From Bacteroidota bacterium (GTDB lineage Bacteria > Bacteroidota > Bacteroidia > Flavobacteriales > Flavobacteriaceae), in assembly GCA_009936675.1 (NCBI GenBank), contig JAACDY010000178.1, positions 1 to 7,534 on the forward strand: DNA of 7,534 nt. The letters run 5' to 3'. The notes below the pieces were generated by a model, which had not been told where the DNA came from, did not search any database, and saw only the letters and a program-made list of their open reading frames with translations. Numbering within the stretch: the stretch's first letter is position 1; each line of letters opens with the position of its first letter. The position numbers and the translations under genes are program-made. This document shows, piece after piece, positions 1 to 6,855 of the stretch.

Positions 1-125
1 GTAGTATTTTCTTTGGGTTGTTTTAGAAGATGAAGTGCCAATCGCAATGCAGTTCTCTTTCCGATACCTGGCAATTGGGAAATTTCCAAGACAGCATTTT
101 CTAATAGTTTAGAGGAGAATTCCAT
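1..125 (-). CDS. recR: Recombination protein RecR, N-terminal fragment (cut by left window edge)
   Basis: RecR acts with RecF and RecO in loading RecA onto gapped single-stranded DNA during recombinational repair. Only the first 41 codons lie in the window. Reading the minus strand from the ATG at 125 gives a protein beginning MEFSSKLLENAV. It continues into LPGIGKRTALRLALHLLKQ (about residues 18-36), the helix-hairpin-helix segment at the N-terminus of RecR. The zinc finger and Toprim domain would lie beyond the left edge and cannot be checked. The gene is divergent from the symporter gene, with 55 bases between the two start codons. From memory, recR next to a sodium:solute symporter gene is a common arrangement in Flavobacteriia. 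The identification rests on the N-terminal motif alone, but that stretch is very characteristic. Confidence 0.9.
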   Translation of the reverse strand, partial: MEFSSKLLENAVLEISQLPGIGKRTALRLALHLLKQPKENT

Positions 126-180
126 TTGGCAAATTTAACAATAAATCCCTTGATCTGATTTTGTATCTTTAGACTTTGAT

Positions 181-1653
181 ATGTTGCAGCCTGCTTTTAT
201 TTTGATTTTAATTTTGGGATACTTCTCCCTGTTGATGGGCATTGCCTATCTAACGAGCAGAAAAGCTGACAATCAGACGTTTTTTACCGCCAATCGAAGC
301 TCTCCATGGTATTTGGTAGCCTTTGGCATGGTAGGGGCTTCTCTCTCAGGTGTCACTTTTATTTCTGTCCCTGGTTGGGTTGGAGACTCAGGCTTCAGTT
401 ACTTCCAAGTCGTCTTGGGTTATTGGGCAGGCTATTTTATCGTCGCTTTTGTGCTGCTCCCTGTTTATTACAGTCAAAATCTGACCTCCATCTATGAATA
501 TTTGAATGATCACTTTGGTTATAACAGTCATAAAGTTGGCGCTTTATCTTTCTTTATTTCTAGAGTTTTGGGAGCCAGTTTTCGTCTTTTTTTGGTTGCG
601 ATTGTTCTCCAACAGTTCATCTTTGATGCGTGGGGAGTACCCTTTGAAATTACTGTTATTCTCTCCATTGTTTTGATCTGGATTTACACCCAAAAAGGAG
701 GCATCAAAACCATCGTATGGACCGATACCCTTCAGACATTACTGATGTTGACCGCAGTTGGATTGACACTTTACCATCTAGGAAATACGCTCAACCTTAA
801 TGTTAATGAAATCCTGACAAACGCTCAATACACTCATCTGACAAGCACTTGGGTGACCGAAGATTTTTTTGCTAGAAATCACTTCCTAAAGTCTTTTATT
901 GGAGGCATATTTATCACCATTTGTATGACAGGTCTTGATCAAGACATGATGCAAAAAAATCTGACCTGCCGTAGTCTCAAAGCCGCACAAACCAATATGA
1001 TTGTCTTCAGTTTGGTTCTGATAGTTGTCACCTTTCTATTTTTAGTATTGGGAGCGATGATCTTCCTTTATGCCGAACAAAACCAAATCATGATTCCCTT
1101 GATGGAAGGTAGCCCAAAAACAGACCTTTTGTTTCCTGAAATTGCTATCAATGGTGGACTGGCTATTGGTGTAGGTGTTGTTTTTATATTGGGTCTCATC
1201 GCAGCAGCCTACAGTAGTGCAGACAGTGCCCTAACTTCTCTTACGACCTCCTTTTGCATCGACTTCCTCAAGTTAGATCAATACACTGAACAAAAACAAA
1301 AAAGCATTAGAAAAAAAACCCATTTAGGAATGAGCCTTGTACTTGTGGTGGTGGTCATCCTTTTCAAGTACGTTTTGGATCGAAATGTGATCGATGGACT
1401 CTTGACAGTCGCTTCCTACACCTATGGCCCTTTGTTGGGCTTGTTTGCCTTCGGGATTTTCACTCCCTTTCAGATTCAGGATCGACGGGTATGGTCTGTC
1501 GTTATCCTCTCTATGCTATTGATTGTTTGGATAGGAAATCTCTCTCCAGACGCTCTAGGAGGATATCAAATCGGATATGAATTATTACCCCTCAACGGAT
1601 TGCTCACCTTTTTGGGCTTGTTGTTCATTCGTCAAAAAAAGACTACCACCTGA
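181..1653 (+). CDS. Sodium:solute symporter (SSS family)
   Basis: This is an integral inner-membrane transporter of 490 residues that should use the sodium gradient to import a small solute. The protein is hydrophobic along its whole length, with about 13 plausible membrane helices. The first spans roughly residues 5-22 and the last roughly 468-483, followed by a basic tail. Family hallmarks include the early segment SPWYLVAFGMVGASLSGVTF (41-60) and the AAAYSSADSALTSLTTSF segment (341-358). In the SSS family the latter helix supplies the sodium-site serines, here probably S345, S346 and neighbours. Length is normal for the family. The ATG at 181 gives the usual short N-terminus before the first helix. 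The substrate cannot be told from sequence; SSS members carry sugars, amino acids, sialic acid, pantothenate and others. The 3' end overlaps the convergent KAS III gene. A weak -7-like box (TATCTTTA, 164-171) lies just upstream. Confidence 0.93.
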   Translation: MLQPAFILILILGYFSLLMGIAYLTSRKADNQTFFTANRSSPWYLVAFGMVGASLSGVTFISVPGWVGDSGFSYFQVVLGYWAGYFIVAFVLLPVYYSQNLTSIYEYLNDHFGYNSHKVGALSFFISRVLGASFRLFLVAIVLQQFIFDAWGVPFEITVILSIVLIWIYTQKGGIKTIVWTDTLQTLLMLTAVGLTLYHLGNTLNLNVNEILTNAQYTHLTSTWVTEDFFARNHFLKSFIGGIFITICMTGLDQDMMQKNLTCRSLKAAQTNMIVFSLVLIVVTFLFLVLGAMIFLYAEQNQIMIPLMEGSPKTDLLFPEIAINGGLAIGVGVVFILGLIAAAYSSADSALTSLTTSFCIDFLKLDQYTEQKQKSIRKKTHLGMSLVLVVVVILFKYVLDRNVIDGLLTVASYTYGPLLGLFAFGIFTPFQIQDRRVWSVVILSMLLIVWIGNLSPDALGGYQIGYELLPLNGLLTFLGLLFIRQKKTTT

Positions 1654-2647
1654 TCAAGGCACTTCCCCAAGTAAAACCACTTCCAAAGGCGGCCAAGACT
1701 ACCAAATCTCCAGATTTGATTTTGTCCTCTTCCCATGCCTCTGTCAAAGCAATGGGGATGGATCCCGCTGTTGTATTACCATAACGCATGATATTGTTGT
1801 AAACTTGGTCGTCAGAAAGACCAAACTTTCTTTGAATGAATTGAGAAATACGAAGATTGGCTTGGTGGGGAATCAACATATCGATTTGATCTGGGGTCAA
1901 CTGATTGTGTTGTAAACCTTCCATAATGACTTCCGAAAAGCGAACCACTGCATTTTTGAAAACCAATTGACCGTTCATATTGGGATAATAAGAAATATCT
2001 TCTGAATCGTTGGCCTCCAAAATCTCAGGCACCCATCGGTTGGTACTGGGTCCAATCAAAGCCAACTCCTCGGCAAATTGTCCTTCGGAATGTAAATGGG
2101 TTGACAATAAACCCTTATCATCATCCGACCGGCTGACCGCCACAGCCCCTGCACCGTCACCAAAGATGACCGAAACACCTCTTCCTCGCGTGCTCATGTC
2201 CAAACCTCCAGAGTGATTTTCCGAACCGATGATCAAAATATTTTTGTACATACCCGTCTTGATAAATTGGTCGGCAGTGGACAAGGCGTAAATAAATCCT
2301 GAGCACTGGTTACGAATATCCATGGCAGGACAACTTGGAATATCCAATTGATGCTGAACGATTACTCCCGAACCAGGAAAATAGTAATCAGGACTAAGGG
2401 TGGCAAACAGAATGAGGTCGATATCATTTTTGTCAATTTTGGCTCGTTCAATGGCAATTTTAGCAGCCTTTACACCCATGGTTGCCGTTGTATTTCCGTC
2501 TCCCTTTTTGATGTGACGGCGCTCCTCTATTCCTGTTCGTTCAACGATCCACTCATGGGAAGTGTCCATTATTGAAGTTAAATCTTCATTGGTCACTACA
2601 TTTTCGGGGACATATTTCCCCATTCCAATAATCTTTGAATTGTACAT
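1643..2647 (-). CDS. fabH: 3-oxoacyl-ACP synthase III (KAS III, FabH-type)
   Basis: KAS III condenses an acyl-CoA primer with malonyl-ACP, the first elongation step of type II fatty-acid synthesis in the cytoplasm. The 334-residue protein has the complete thiolase-fold triad: Cys115 in NQCSGF, His261 in IPHQAN and Asn291 in YGNTTAGS. The TSHEWIVERTGI segment (29-40) keeps the Trp33 and Arg37 that correspond to the CoA-contacting residues of E. coli FabH. GDGAGAVAV (163-171) and the C-terminal AAFGSGFTWGSALIRW (319-334) are also typical. The Cys-to-His interval is about 14 residues longer than in E. coli FabH. The ATG at 2647 follows an AAAGGAA-type ribosome site. The gene stands alone and is not linked to plsX, rpmF or acc genes, so it may be a second KAS III rather than the main housekeeping copy. 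Primer preference is unknown. Confidence 0.92.
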   Translation of the reverse strand: MYNSKIIGMGKYVPENVVTNEDLTSIMDTSHEWIVERTGIEERRHIKKGDGNTTATMGVKAAKIAIERAKIDKNDIDLILFATLSPDYYFPGSGVIVQHQLDIPSCPAMDIRNQCSGFIYALSTADQFIKTGMYKNILIIGSENHSGGLDMSTRGRGVSVIFGDGAGAVAVSRSDDDKGLLSTHLHSEGQFAEELALIGPSTNRWVPEILEANDSEDISYYPNMNGQLVFKNAVVRFSEVIMEGLQHNQLTPDQIDMLIPHQANLRISQFIQRKFGLSDDQVYNNIMRYGNTTAGSIPIALTEAWEEDKIKSGDLVVLAAFGSGFTWGSALIRW

Positions 2648-2675
2648 AAAATTGTTTCCTTTAAGTATAATTTAT

Positions 2676-2707
2676 ATAAAGTAAATTGAAATGTTCATTT
2701 TTTCAAA
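2676..2707 (-). promoter_or_regulatory. Candidate promoter for the KAS III gene
   Basis: On the minus strand a TTTG (2704-2707) is followed after exactly 20 bases by TACTTTAT (2676-2683). This resembles the Bacteroidota pattern TTTG - 19 to 21 bases - TAnnTTTG, although the -7 half matches only partly. Transcription would begin near 2670, leaving a leader of about 23 bases that contains the AAAGGAA site. The region is very AT-rich, so chance matches are likely. Confidence 0.3.
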
Positions 2708-2795
2708 TAAAAATGCACCCTTAATCTAAAATAAATTGTGAAGGAAGTCGATAATGAAAAGACAAAAAAGGACAATTCATTAAAAGACTAATCGA

Positions 2796-4130
2796 TTAGA
2801 AGTATTTTTTAAAGGCTTCAGTATTTACTTTAGCATTCAGGTCGTTGAGCAAACTATACAAACCGAAAAAAGTACGATTGATATAAATAAAATGTTTTGA
2901 TCCTCGATTACCGTTCATCTTTCGTAACTGTTGATCCGATGATAAGGTTTCGCTAAGGGCATTGATTTCACTCCAAAAAACTGGGTCTCCAAAATCAAAT
3001 TCCTTTTGAGTAAAAGGAAGCGTAAGTACTTTAATCAGACGACCGAATAAGTCAGACAAATAAACTGTTTCCTCTTGACTGTCGTCAGATCTCAAAATCT
3101 CTAAATCATAGAGTATATTGCGAAAACGCTCTGGATTATTGTCTATATCGAGATCGGCCAATTCAAAGTAAGGGATATAAAATTCATCGGGTATGGCCTT
3201 AACACAACCAAAGTCCAAGGCGATCAAATGGAAAGTCTGATCAATTAGAAAGTTTCCAGGATGTGGATCTGCATGTACTTTTTTCAAATGATGTATTTGA
3301 AACATATAGAAGTCCCAAAGGGTCTGACCCAAACGGTGGTTCATTTCTTGGTCTTGTGGTTGGGTTGACACATATTCCGATATGTGCAATCCTTCCATCC
3401 AATCCATGGTCAGAATTTTTTCGGAAGAGTACTCAGGATAATACGTCGGGAACTTGAGGTAAGGAATGGATTTACATTGATCTGCAATCCATTGGCTCTG
3501 CTTTAGTTCCAACTCATAATCCGTTTCCTCTAAAAGTTTATTTTCTACTTCTTTGAAATATTTGTCAGTATCCTGCCCTTTGAGATTAAACATTCTCAGC
3601 GCAATGGGCTTTACGATACTTAAGTCGGAACTGATACTATCTGCCACCCCAGGATATTGGATTTTCACAGCAAGTTTTTTCCCGTCTTTGGTTGCCTGAT
3701 GTACCTGACCGATACTGGCGGCATTTTTAGACTGGGCAGCAAACGTATCAAAAACCGATTCGGGGTTAGCCCCCAAGTATTTTCTTATCATTTTTTTGAC
3801 CAAAGGCCAAGAGAGTGGCGGCACAGAAAACTGTGCCAAACTGAACTGGTCAACATAGGCCCTCGGTAAAAGGTTTTTTTCCATACTCAACATCTGAGCG
3901 ACCTTAAGTGCACTTCCTTTTAAGGTTTTTAGAGAATTGTAGATGTCTTTTGCATTCTCTTCGTCCAGCCGCTCCCGACTGCCATCCACCTTGAGTGCTT
4001 TTTCTCCGTAATATTTGAGGTAGTTTCCGCCCAATTTAAGGCCGGTGGTGACCAAATTTCCTGCCCGTGCGATTTTATTGGTTGGAATATAATCCAATGA
4101 TTTCAAGAGACCGCAAATTTTTCTTTCCAC
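2796..4130 (-). CDS. AarF/ABC1/UbiB-family kinase-like protein
   Basis: This is a cytoplasmic protein-kinase-like protein of the ABC1/UbiB family, whose members act as atypical kinases or ATPases, often in quinone or lipid metabolism. Using the start at 4130 it has 444 residues. Motifs in order are KVAQ (76-79, the KxGQ position), the Ala-rich loop KNAASIGQVHQA (135-146), LAVK with Lys156, ETD (202-204, the ExD motif), the catalytic loop HADPHPGN (286-293) with Asp288, and DFG (306-308). All core catalytic positions are present. There are no C-terminal membrane helices like those of E. coli UbiB. The gene follows a TetR regulator and overlaps it, so the two form an operon. The 4130 start is GTG. 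An in-frame TTG at 4106 gives MKSLDYIPTNKI and a 4-base TTGA overlap with the tetR stop, and is at least as likely. The physiological substrate is unknown, and nothing nearby ties it to ubiquinone or menaquinone genes. Confidence 0.9.
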   Translation of the reverse strand: MERKICGLLKSLDYIPTNKIARAGNLVTTGLKLGGNYLKYYGEKALKVDGSRERLDEENAKDIYNSLKTLKGSALKVAQMLSMEKNLLPRAYVDQFSLAQFSVPPLSWPLVKKMIRKYLGANPESVFDTFAAQSKNAASIGQVHQATKDGKKLAVKIQYPGVADSISSDLSIVKPIALRMFNLKGQDTDKYFKEVENKLLEETDYELELKQSQWIADQCKSIPYLKFPTYYPEYSSEKILTMDWMEGLHISEYVSTQPQDQEMNHRLGQTLWDFYMFQIHHLKKVHADPHPGNFLIDQTFHLIALDFGCVKAIPDEFYIPYFELADLDIDNNPERFRNILYDLEILRSDDSQEETVYLSDLFGRLIKVLTLPFTQKEFDFGDPVFWSEINALSETLSSDQQLRKMNGNRGSKHFIYINRTFFGLYSLLNDLNAKVNTEAFKKYF

Positions 4131-4756
4131 AAAAATTTACCAAAGTCCACCAAAGCTGACAAAGGGGTGTTGTCAAAAACGTCAAAAGCCGTTTGAACCG
4201 ACTTCTCAATGGCTTGATCTGTCTTTTCGAAATCAGCTGAAGAGTCTTCTATCCAAAACTTCATCAAAAAGCCCAACTGCACCCAAGCCGCCTCCGAAAA
4301 TATTTTGGGTGGATGTTGCAGATAAGAGGGTTTATCTATATTCCCATCTTCGATTAATTCTGCAGAAAAAGCTTTGAACATTTTTCTAAGGGAAGACAAC
4401 TGTCCCATTTTCATCATCATATTATTTGACCCAGATAGGGCAAATAAAACATAACTTCTGTTGAGCAGTAATACCTCAAAAAAGGTAAAGTAGAAGGATA
4501 GTAACTTTTCTTTGGGTTTAGCTCCTTCAAAATTTTCATCCTTTTCCAAAAGTGACATGGCGTTATCATAAAAGGTTTCCCATATAGTCCCTTTGACTCC
4601 TTCTAATGAACCAAAAAACTTATAAAAACTCTTTTCATCCATACCACTGTCTTTACAAAATTTGAACACCGACTTTGGAAAATGATCATTTTCTAGGGTA
4701 TAATTCATAAAAGCGGTAATAATCGCTAATTTTTCTTTCTCTTCCTTCTGACTCAT
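4103..4756 (-). CDS. TetR-family transcriptional regulator
   Basis: This 217-residue protein has the size and layout of a TetR repressor, with a short N-terminal DNA-binding domain and a helical C-terminal ligand and dimer domain. Residues about 28-65 (KSVFKFCKDSGMDEKSFYKF, then a segment with GVKGTIWETFYDNA) match the TetR helix-turn-helix plus helix 4: an Ser/Phe/Tyr-rich recognition helix followed by the basic, aromatic lead into the next helix. The rest is rich in aromatic and Met residues (for example NNMMMKMG at 111-118), as expected for a ligand or dimer core, but gives no clue to the ligand. The ATG at 4756 is preceded by an A-rich leader. The gene overlaps the downstream AarF-like gene, which it probably controls together with itself. 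It is divergent from htpG. Family membership is fairly certain; the regulated signal is not. Confidence 0.85.
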   Translation of the reverse strand: MSQKEEKEKLAIITAFMNYTLENDHFPKSVFKFCKDSGMDEKSFYKFFGSLEGVKGTIWETFYDNAMSLLEKDENFEGAKPKEKLLSFYFTFFEVLLLNRSYVLFALSGSNNMMMKMGQLSSLRKMFKAFSAELIEDGNIDKPSYLQHPPKIFSEAAWVQLGFLMKFWIEDSSADFEKTDQAIEKSVQTAFDVFDNTPLSALVDFGKFLWKEKFAVS

Positions 4757-4773
4757 TTATTATGTATTTGCAT

Positions 4774-4804
4774 CAAACTTACGAATTGTTTATTTATTTT
4801 AAAA
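4774..4804 (-). promoter_or_regulatory. Candidate promoter of the tetR-aarF operon
   Basis: On the minus strand TAAGTTTG (4774-4781) matches the Bacteroidota -7 consensus TAnnTTTG at every fixed position. A TTTT at 4801-4804, 19 bases upstream, is a 3-of-4 match to the -33 element TTTG. Transcription would start near 4768, about 12 bases before the tetR ATG. This is the best promoter match in the window, but it has no experimental support here. Confidence 0.42.
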
Positions 4805-4828
4805 AAAACTTAAACAAAAAATCTCTGT

Positions 4829-4841
4829 CAATGTGTCATTG
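4829..4841. promoter_or_regulatory. Inverted repeat CAATG-TGT-CATTG, candidate operator
   Basis: A perfect 5-base inverted repeat with a 3-base centre lies between the divergent tetR and htpG genes. The same bases also form an imperfect tandem repeat, TGTCAATG TGTCATTG (4826-4841). Placed here it could bind the TetR dimer and influence either promoter. The arms are short for a TetR operator, so this may be chance. Confidence 0.22.
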
Positions 4842-4862
4842 TATTATTCTTTGGTATTTTTT
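4832..4862 (+). promoter_or_regulatory. Weak candidate promoter for htpG
   Basis: TATTTTTT (4855-4862) matches TAnnTTTG at five of six fixed positions. A TGTG (4832-4835) sits 19 bases upstream in place of TTTG. Transcription from here would begin near 4868 and give a leader of about 29 bases to the ATG at 4897. That start point would exclude the upstream ATG at 4867 as a start codon. No CIRCE-type heat-shock repeat (TTAGCACTC-N9-GAGTGCTAA) is visible in the gap. Confidence 0.22.
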
Positions 4863-4896
4863 TTGAATGTATTACAACAAACTAAAAAACATAAAA

Positions 4897-6774
4897 ATGG
4901 CAAATGGTAAAATTAATGTTGCGGTAGAGAACATCTTTCCCCTAATTAAAAAGTTTCTTTATAGCGACCATGAAATTTTTCTAAGAGAGTTAATCTCCAA
5001 CGCGACAGATGCAATCAGTAAACTAAAGCACCTCAGTAGTATAGGTGAAGTAAAAGGAGAAATTGGTGACCCTCGCATCGAAGTCAAAATAGATAAAGAC
5101 AATAAAAAAATTCACATCATCGACCAAGGAGTGGGAATGACTGCAGATGAAGTCAACAAATACATTAACGAGGTGGCCTTTTCGGGTGCTGAAGAATTTT
5201 TGGAAAAATACAAAGACAACGCCAAAGATTCGGGAATCATTGGACACTTTGGACTAGGATTTTACTCCGCTTTTATGGTGGCCGAAAAGGTAGAAATCAT
5301 CACCAAATCTCATCAAGATGCCCCAGCTGCTCACTGGATTTGCGATGGTTCTCCCGAATACACCCTCGAGGAAGCAGATAAAAAAGAAAGGGGTACAGAG
5401 ATCGTTCTCCACATTGCCGAGGATTCTACTGAGTTCCTGGAGGAAGCCCGTATCAGAGAATTGCTCAACAAGTACAACAAATTCATGCCCTTCCCCATAA
5501 AGTTTGGAACAAAGGAAGAAAACCTCCCCCTACCCGAAGACGCCAAAGAGGATACCAAACCCGAAACCCAAACGGTCGACAACATCATCAACAATACCCA
5601 TCCGGCATGGACCAATACTCCCGCCGACCTCAAAGACGAAGATTACAAATCTTTTTACAGAGAATTGTACCCCATGCAGTTTGAGGAACCTCTTTTTAAT
5701 ATCCACCTCAACGTAGATTATCCCTTTAACCTGACAGGAATACTCTACTTTCCCAAAATTCAAAACGATCGCAACCTCCAAAAAGACAAAATCCAACTTT
5801 ATCAAAATCAGGTTTTTGTTACAGACAATGTAGAAGGAATTGTCCCCGAATTTCTAACCCTACTTCGTGGGGTGATCGATTCTCCAGATATTCCTCTCAA
5901 CGTCTCACGTAGCTATTTACAAGCCGACGGTGCCGTCAAGAAAATCAGTAACTACATCACCCGTAAGGTGGCCGACAAACTCAGTTCCCTATTTAAAAAA
6001 GACCGTAAAGGCTTTGAAGAAAAATGGAATGATATCAAAGTCGTCATTGAATACGGAATGCTGACCGAGGATAAATTTTATGAAAAAGCAGACCAGTTTA
6101 TGCTCTATCCCACTACAGATGGAGAATACCTGACTTTTGCCGAATTGGAGGCCGCGCTTAAAGACAGTCAGACCGACAAAGACGGTAAACTGATATTCCT
6201 CTATGCTTCTAATGCAGAGGAACAACACCAATACATCGAAACGGCCAAAGACAAAGGCTATAAAGTGCTTCTCTTGGATTCCCCCATCATCGCACACCTC
6301 ATCCAGAAACTTGAAGGAGACAAGGACAATATCGCCTTTGCTCGTGTGGATGGCGACGCTGTCGAAAACCTCATCAAAAAAGAAGAGGCATCCGTTTCCA
6401 AAATGTCAGAGGAAGAAAAAGAAAGTCTCAAACCATTAATTGAGACCGTAGTTCCCGGAGATAAATACACCATACAACTGGAAGCCATGGACAGCAATGG
6501 ACTCCCCTTTGTTTTGACCCAACCAGAGTTTATGAGAAGGATGAAGGAAATGCAACAAACTGGTGGTGGTATGATGGGTTCATTCCCAGAGATGTACACC
6601 CTTTTGGTCAACACCAATCACGAATTGGTAGGACAAATCCTACAGACCAAAACCGCAAAAAAACGCGAGCGACTCATTCAACAAGCCCTCGATTTGGCAC
6701 TGCTTTCCCAAAACCTCCTCAAAGGAGAAGCCCTTACGGCTTTTATCAAACGCTCTGTTGATCTGATCAAATAG
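4897..6774 (+). CDS. htpG: Molecular chaperone HtpG (bacterial Hsp90)
   Basis: HtpG is the cytosolic ATP-dependent Hsp90 dimer that helps client proteins fold. The 625-residue product has the full GHKL ATPase N-domain: FLRELISNATDA (28-39) with Glu31 and Asn35, DQGVGM (76-81), the lid segment GHFGLGFYSAFMVA (116-129) and GTEIVLH (166-172). The middle domain contains NVSRSYLQ (335-342), whose Arg338 corresponds to the gamma-phosphate-contacting arginine. A C-terminal dimerisation region ends at KRSVDLIK. Length is normal. The frame is open from an ATG at 4867, but MANGKINVAVENIFPLIKKF from the ATG at 4897 matches the usual Bacteroidota N-terminus and follows an A-rich leader, so I chose 4897. 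The gene is monocistronic: a strong terminator follows, and its divergent neighbour is the tetR-aarF operon. No HrcA-type operator is seen. Confidence 0.97.
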   Translation: MANGKINVAVENIFPLIKKFLYSDHEIFLRELISNATDAISKLKHLSSIGEVKGEIGDPRIEVKIDKDNKKIHIIDQGVGMTADEVNKYINEVAFSGAEEFLEKYKDNAKDSGIIGHFGLGFYSAFMVAEKVEIITKSHQDAPAAHWICDGSPEYTLEEADKKERGTEIVLHIAEDSTEFLEEARIRELLNKYNKFMPFPIKFGTKEENLPLPEDAKEDTKPETQTVDNIINNTHPAWTNTPADLKDEDYKSFYRELYPMQFEEPLFNIHLNVDYPFNLTGILYFPKIQNDRNLQKDKIQLYQNQVFVTDNVEGIVPEFLTLLRGVIDSPDIPLNVSRSYLQADGAVKKISNYITRKVADKLSSLFKKDRKGFEEKWNDIKVVIEYGMLTEDKFYEKADQFMLYPTTDGEYLTFAELEAALKDSQTDKDGKLIFLYASNAEEQHQYIETAKDKGYKVLLLDSPIIAHLIQKLEGDKDNIAFARVDGDAVENLIKKEEASVSKMSEEEKESLKPLIETVVPGDKYTIQLEAMDSNGLPFVLTQPEFMRRMKEMQQTGGGMMGSFPEMYTLLVNTNHELVGQILQTKTAKKRERLIQQALDLALLSQNLLKGEALTAFIKRSVDLIK

Positions 6775-6794
6775 ATCCCAGCCACTAATTGATG

Positions 6795-6834
6795 AATCCC
6801 TTGCTTCTTTAAAAGCAAGGGATTTTTTATTTTT
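6795..6834 (+). terminator. Rho-independent terminator of htpG
   Basis: AATCCCTTGCTT (6795-6806) and AAGCAAGGGATT (6813-6824) form a perfect 12-base-pair stem around a 6-base loop, CTTTAA. The T-rich run TTTTTTATTTTT (6823-6834) follows directly, its first two bases belonging to the stem. The hairpin begins 20 bases after the htpG stop codon. It is the clearest regulatory structure in the window and separates htpG from the lipoprotein gene. Confidence 0.93.
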
Positions 6835-6835
6835 G
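6828..6835 (+). promoter_or_regulatory. Candidate -7 promoter box for the spondin lipoprotein gene
   Basis: TATTTTTG matches TAnnTTTG at every fixed position and lies 20 bases before the ATG at 6856, a plausible distance for a start point near 6841. No convincing TTTG lies 19-21 bases upstream, where the htpG terminator stem sits instead. The match uses the terminator's T-run, and T-rich DNA produces this motif easily. Confidence 0.25.
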
Positions 6836-6855
6836 GGCTACCCCTATCTTAGTCC

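Noticed and set aside
130..137. TAAATTTG on the minus strand, an exact -7 consensus upstream of recR.
   Set aside because: It ends only four bases before the recR ATG, so the start point would fall at the start codon itself. No TTTG lies at the right spacing upstream.
2741..2790. Approximate direct repeat ATGAAAAGAC / ATTAAAAGAC in the gap between the KAS III and AarF-like genes.
   Set aside because: Two short AT-rich copies differing at one base, with no further copies or symmetry; probably chance in a low-complexity spacer.
2788..2799. Perfect 12-base palindrome CTAATCGATTAG over the stop codon of the AarF-like gene.
   Set aside because: It has no loop, is mostly A/T and lacks a T-run directly after it, so it is not a convincing terminator. 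A single short palindrome of this composition is plausible by chance.
4867..4896. Ten extra codons at the N-terminus of HtpG, starting from the ATG at 4867.
   Set aside because: Orthologues begin at the equivalent of MANGKINV (4897). The extra residues MYYNKLKNIK look like translated A-rich leader, and the candidate htpG promoter would start transcription at about 4868.
4757..4896. Possible CIRCE or other heat-shock operator upstream of htpG.
   Set aside because: I looked for TTAGCACTC-N9-GAGTGCTAA and similar long inverted repeats and found none.
5331..5805. Open frames of 90-100 codons on the minus strand inside htpG, and similar plus-strand frames inside the KAS III and AarF-like genes.
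   Set aside because: All lie entirely within well-supported genes on the opposite strand, have low-complexity or implausible protein sequences, and lack start-site context.
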